A stretch of 5,946 nucleotides of DNA from Oscillospiraceae bacterium (GTDB lineage: Bacteria > Bacillota_A > Clostridia > Oscillospirales > CAG-272): NCBI GenBank assembly GCA_015064425.1, contig SVSF01000100.1, positions 1 to 5,946 on the forward strand, in the 5' to 3' direction. The notes under the pieces were generated by a model. It did not search any database, was not told the DNA's origin, and saw nothing but the letters and a program-made list of their open reading frames with translations. Positions 5,870 to 5,946 of this stretch are shown one piece after another. Position 1 is the first letter of the stretch, and each line of letters starts with the position of its first letter. The position numbers were made by a program, and so were the translations under genes.

Positions 5870-5898
5870 ATTGTACCACAAGTATATGTATTTTTCAA
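5870..5898 (-). promoter_or_regulatory. Sigma-A-type promoter of the lipoprotein gene
   Basis: On the minus strand, TTGAAA (5893-5898) is followed after exactly 17 bases by TACAAT (5870-5875), with TGG just before it as an extended -10. Transcription would start near 5863, giving a leader of about 50 bases before the ATG at 5812. The bases beyond, to the window end, are extremely AT-rich and show no further gene. Confidence 0.8.
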
Positions 5899-5946
5899 TA
5901 TATTTATTTTTTTAAATAAAAAACTTTTTAATAAAGTAATTATATA

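Overview
The window looks like chromosomal DNA from a low-GC Gram-positive bacterium, most likely a Clostridia member of the Ruminococcus/Oscillospiraceae or Lachnospiraceae type. The evidence is AGGAGG-type ribosome sites, AT-rich intergenic DNA with sigma-A-like promoters, a glmS ribozyme (a class found mainly in Bacillota), and a lipoprotein with the FKBP/trigger-factor architecture common in gut Clostridia. Nothing suggests a mobile element, a CRISPR array, phage, or tRNA or rRNA genes. The taxonomic placement is inference.

Layout. Bases 1-491 (minus strand) hold the N-terminal half of a cysteine synthase gene, cysK, with a well-formed promoter. An in-frame TAA at 21-23 interrupts it, and recognisable cysK sequence continues in the same frame to the window edge. 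Bases 492-690 are a divergent promoter region. Bases 691-4759 (plus strand) are an amino-sugar cluster: a stand-alone left-handed beta-helix protein resembling the acetyltransferase half of GlmU (691-1365), glmM (1371-2729), a glmS ribozyme (about 2738-2880) and glmS (2930-4759). A strong hairpin at 4760-4801 can terminate both glmS and the convergent gene. Bases 4808-5812 (minus strand) encode a secreted FKBP-type peptidyl-prolyl isomerase lipoprotein with a trigger-factor-like C-terminal region and its own promoter at 5870-5898.

How the genes work together. GlmS makes glucosamine-6-phosphate from fructose-6-phosphate and glutamine. GlmM converts this to glucosamine-1-phosphate. The beta-helix protein is a good candidate for the next acetylation toward N-acetylglucosamine-1-phosphate, but it has no uridylyltransferase domain. 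The ribozyme lies between glmM and glmS, so glucosamine-6-phosphate should cut the shared transcript and lower GlmS alone, leaving the upstream two-gene message. The lipoprotein is a probable extracytoplasmic folding factor and is transcribed separately.

I found no wholly new system. The points most worth a second look are the nonsense-interrupted cysK, the uncoupled GlmU-like acetyltransferase, the probable TTG start of glmM nested with the upstream stop codon, the ribozyme inside the operon, and a perfect GC-rich hairpin just inside the glmS coding sequence.
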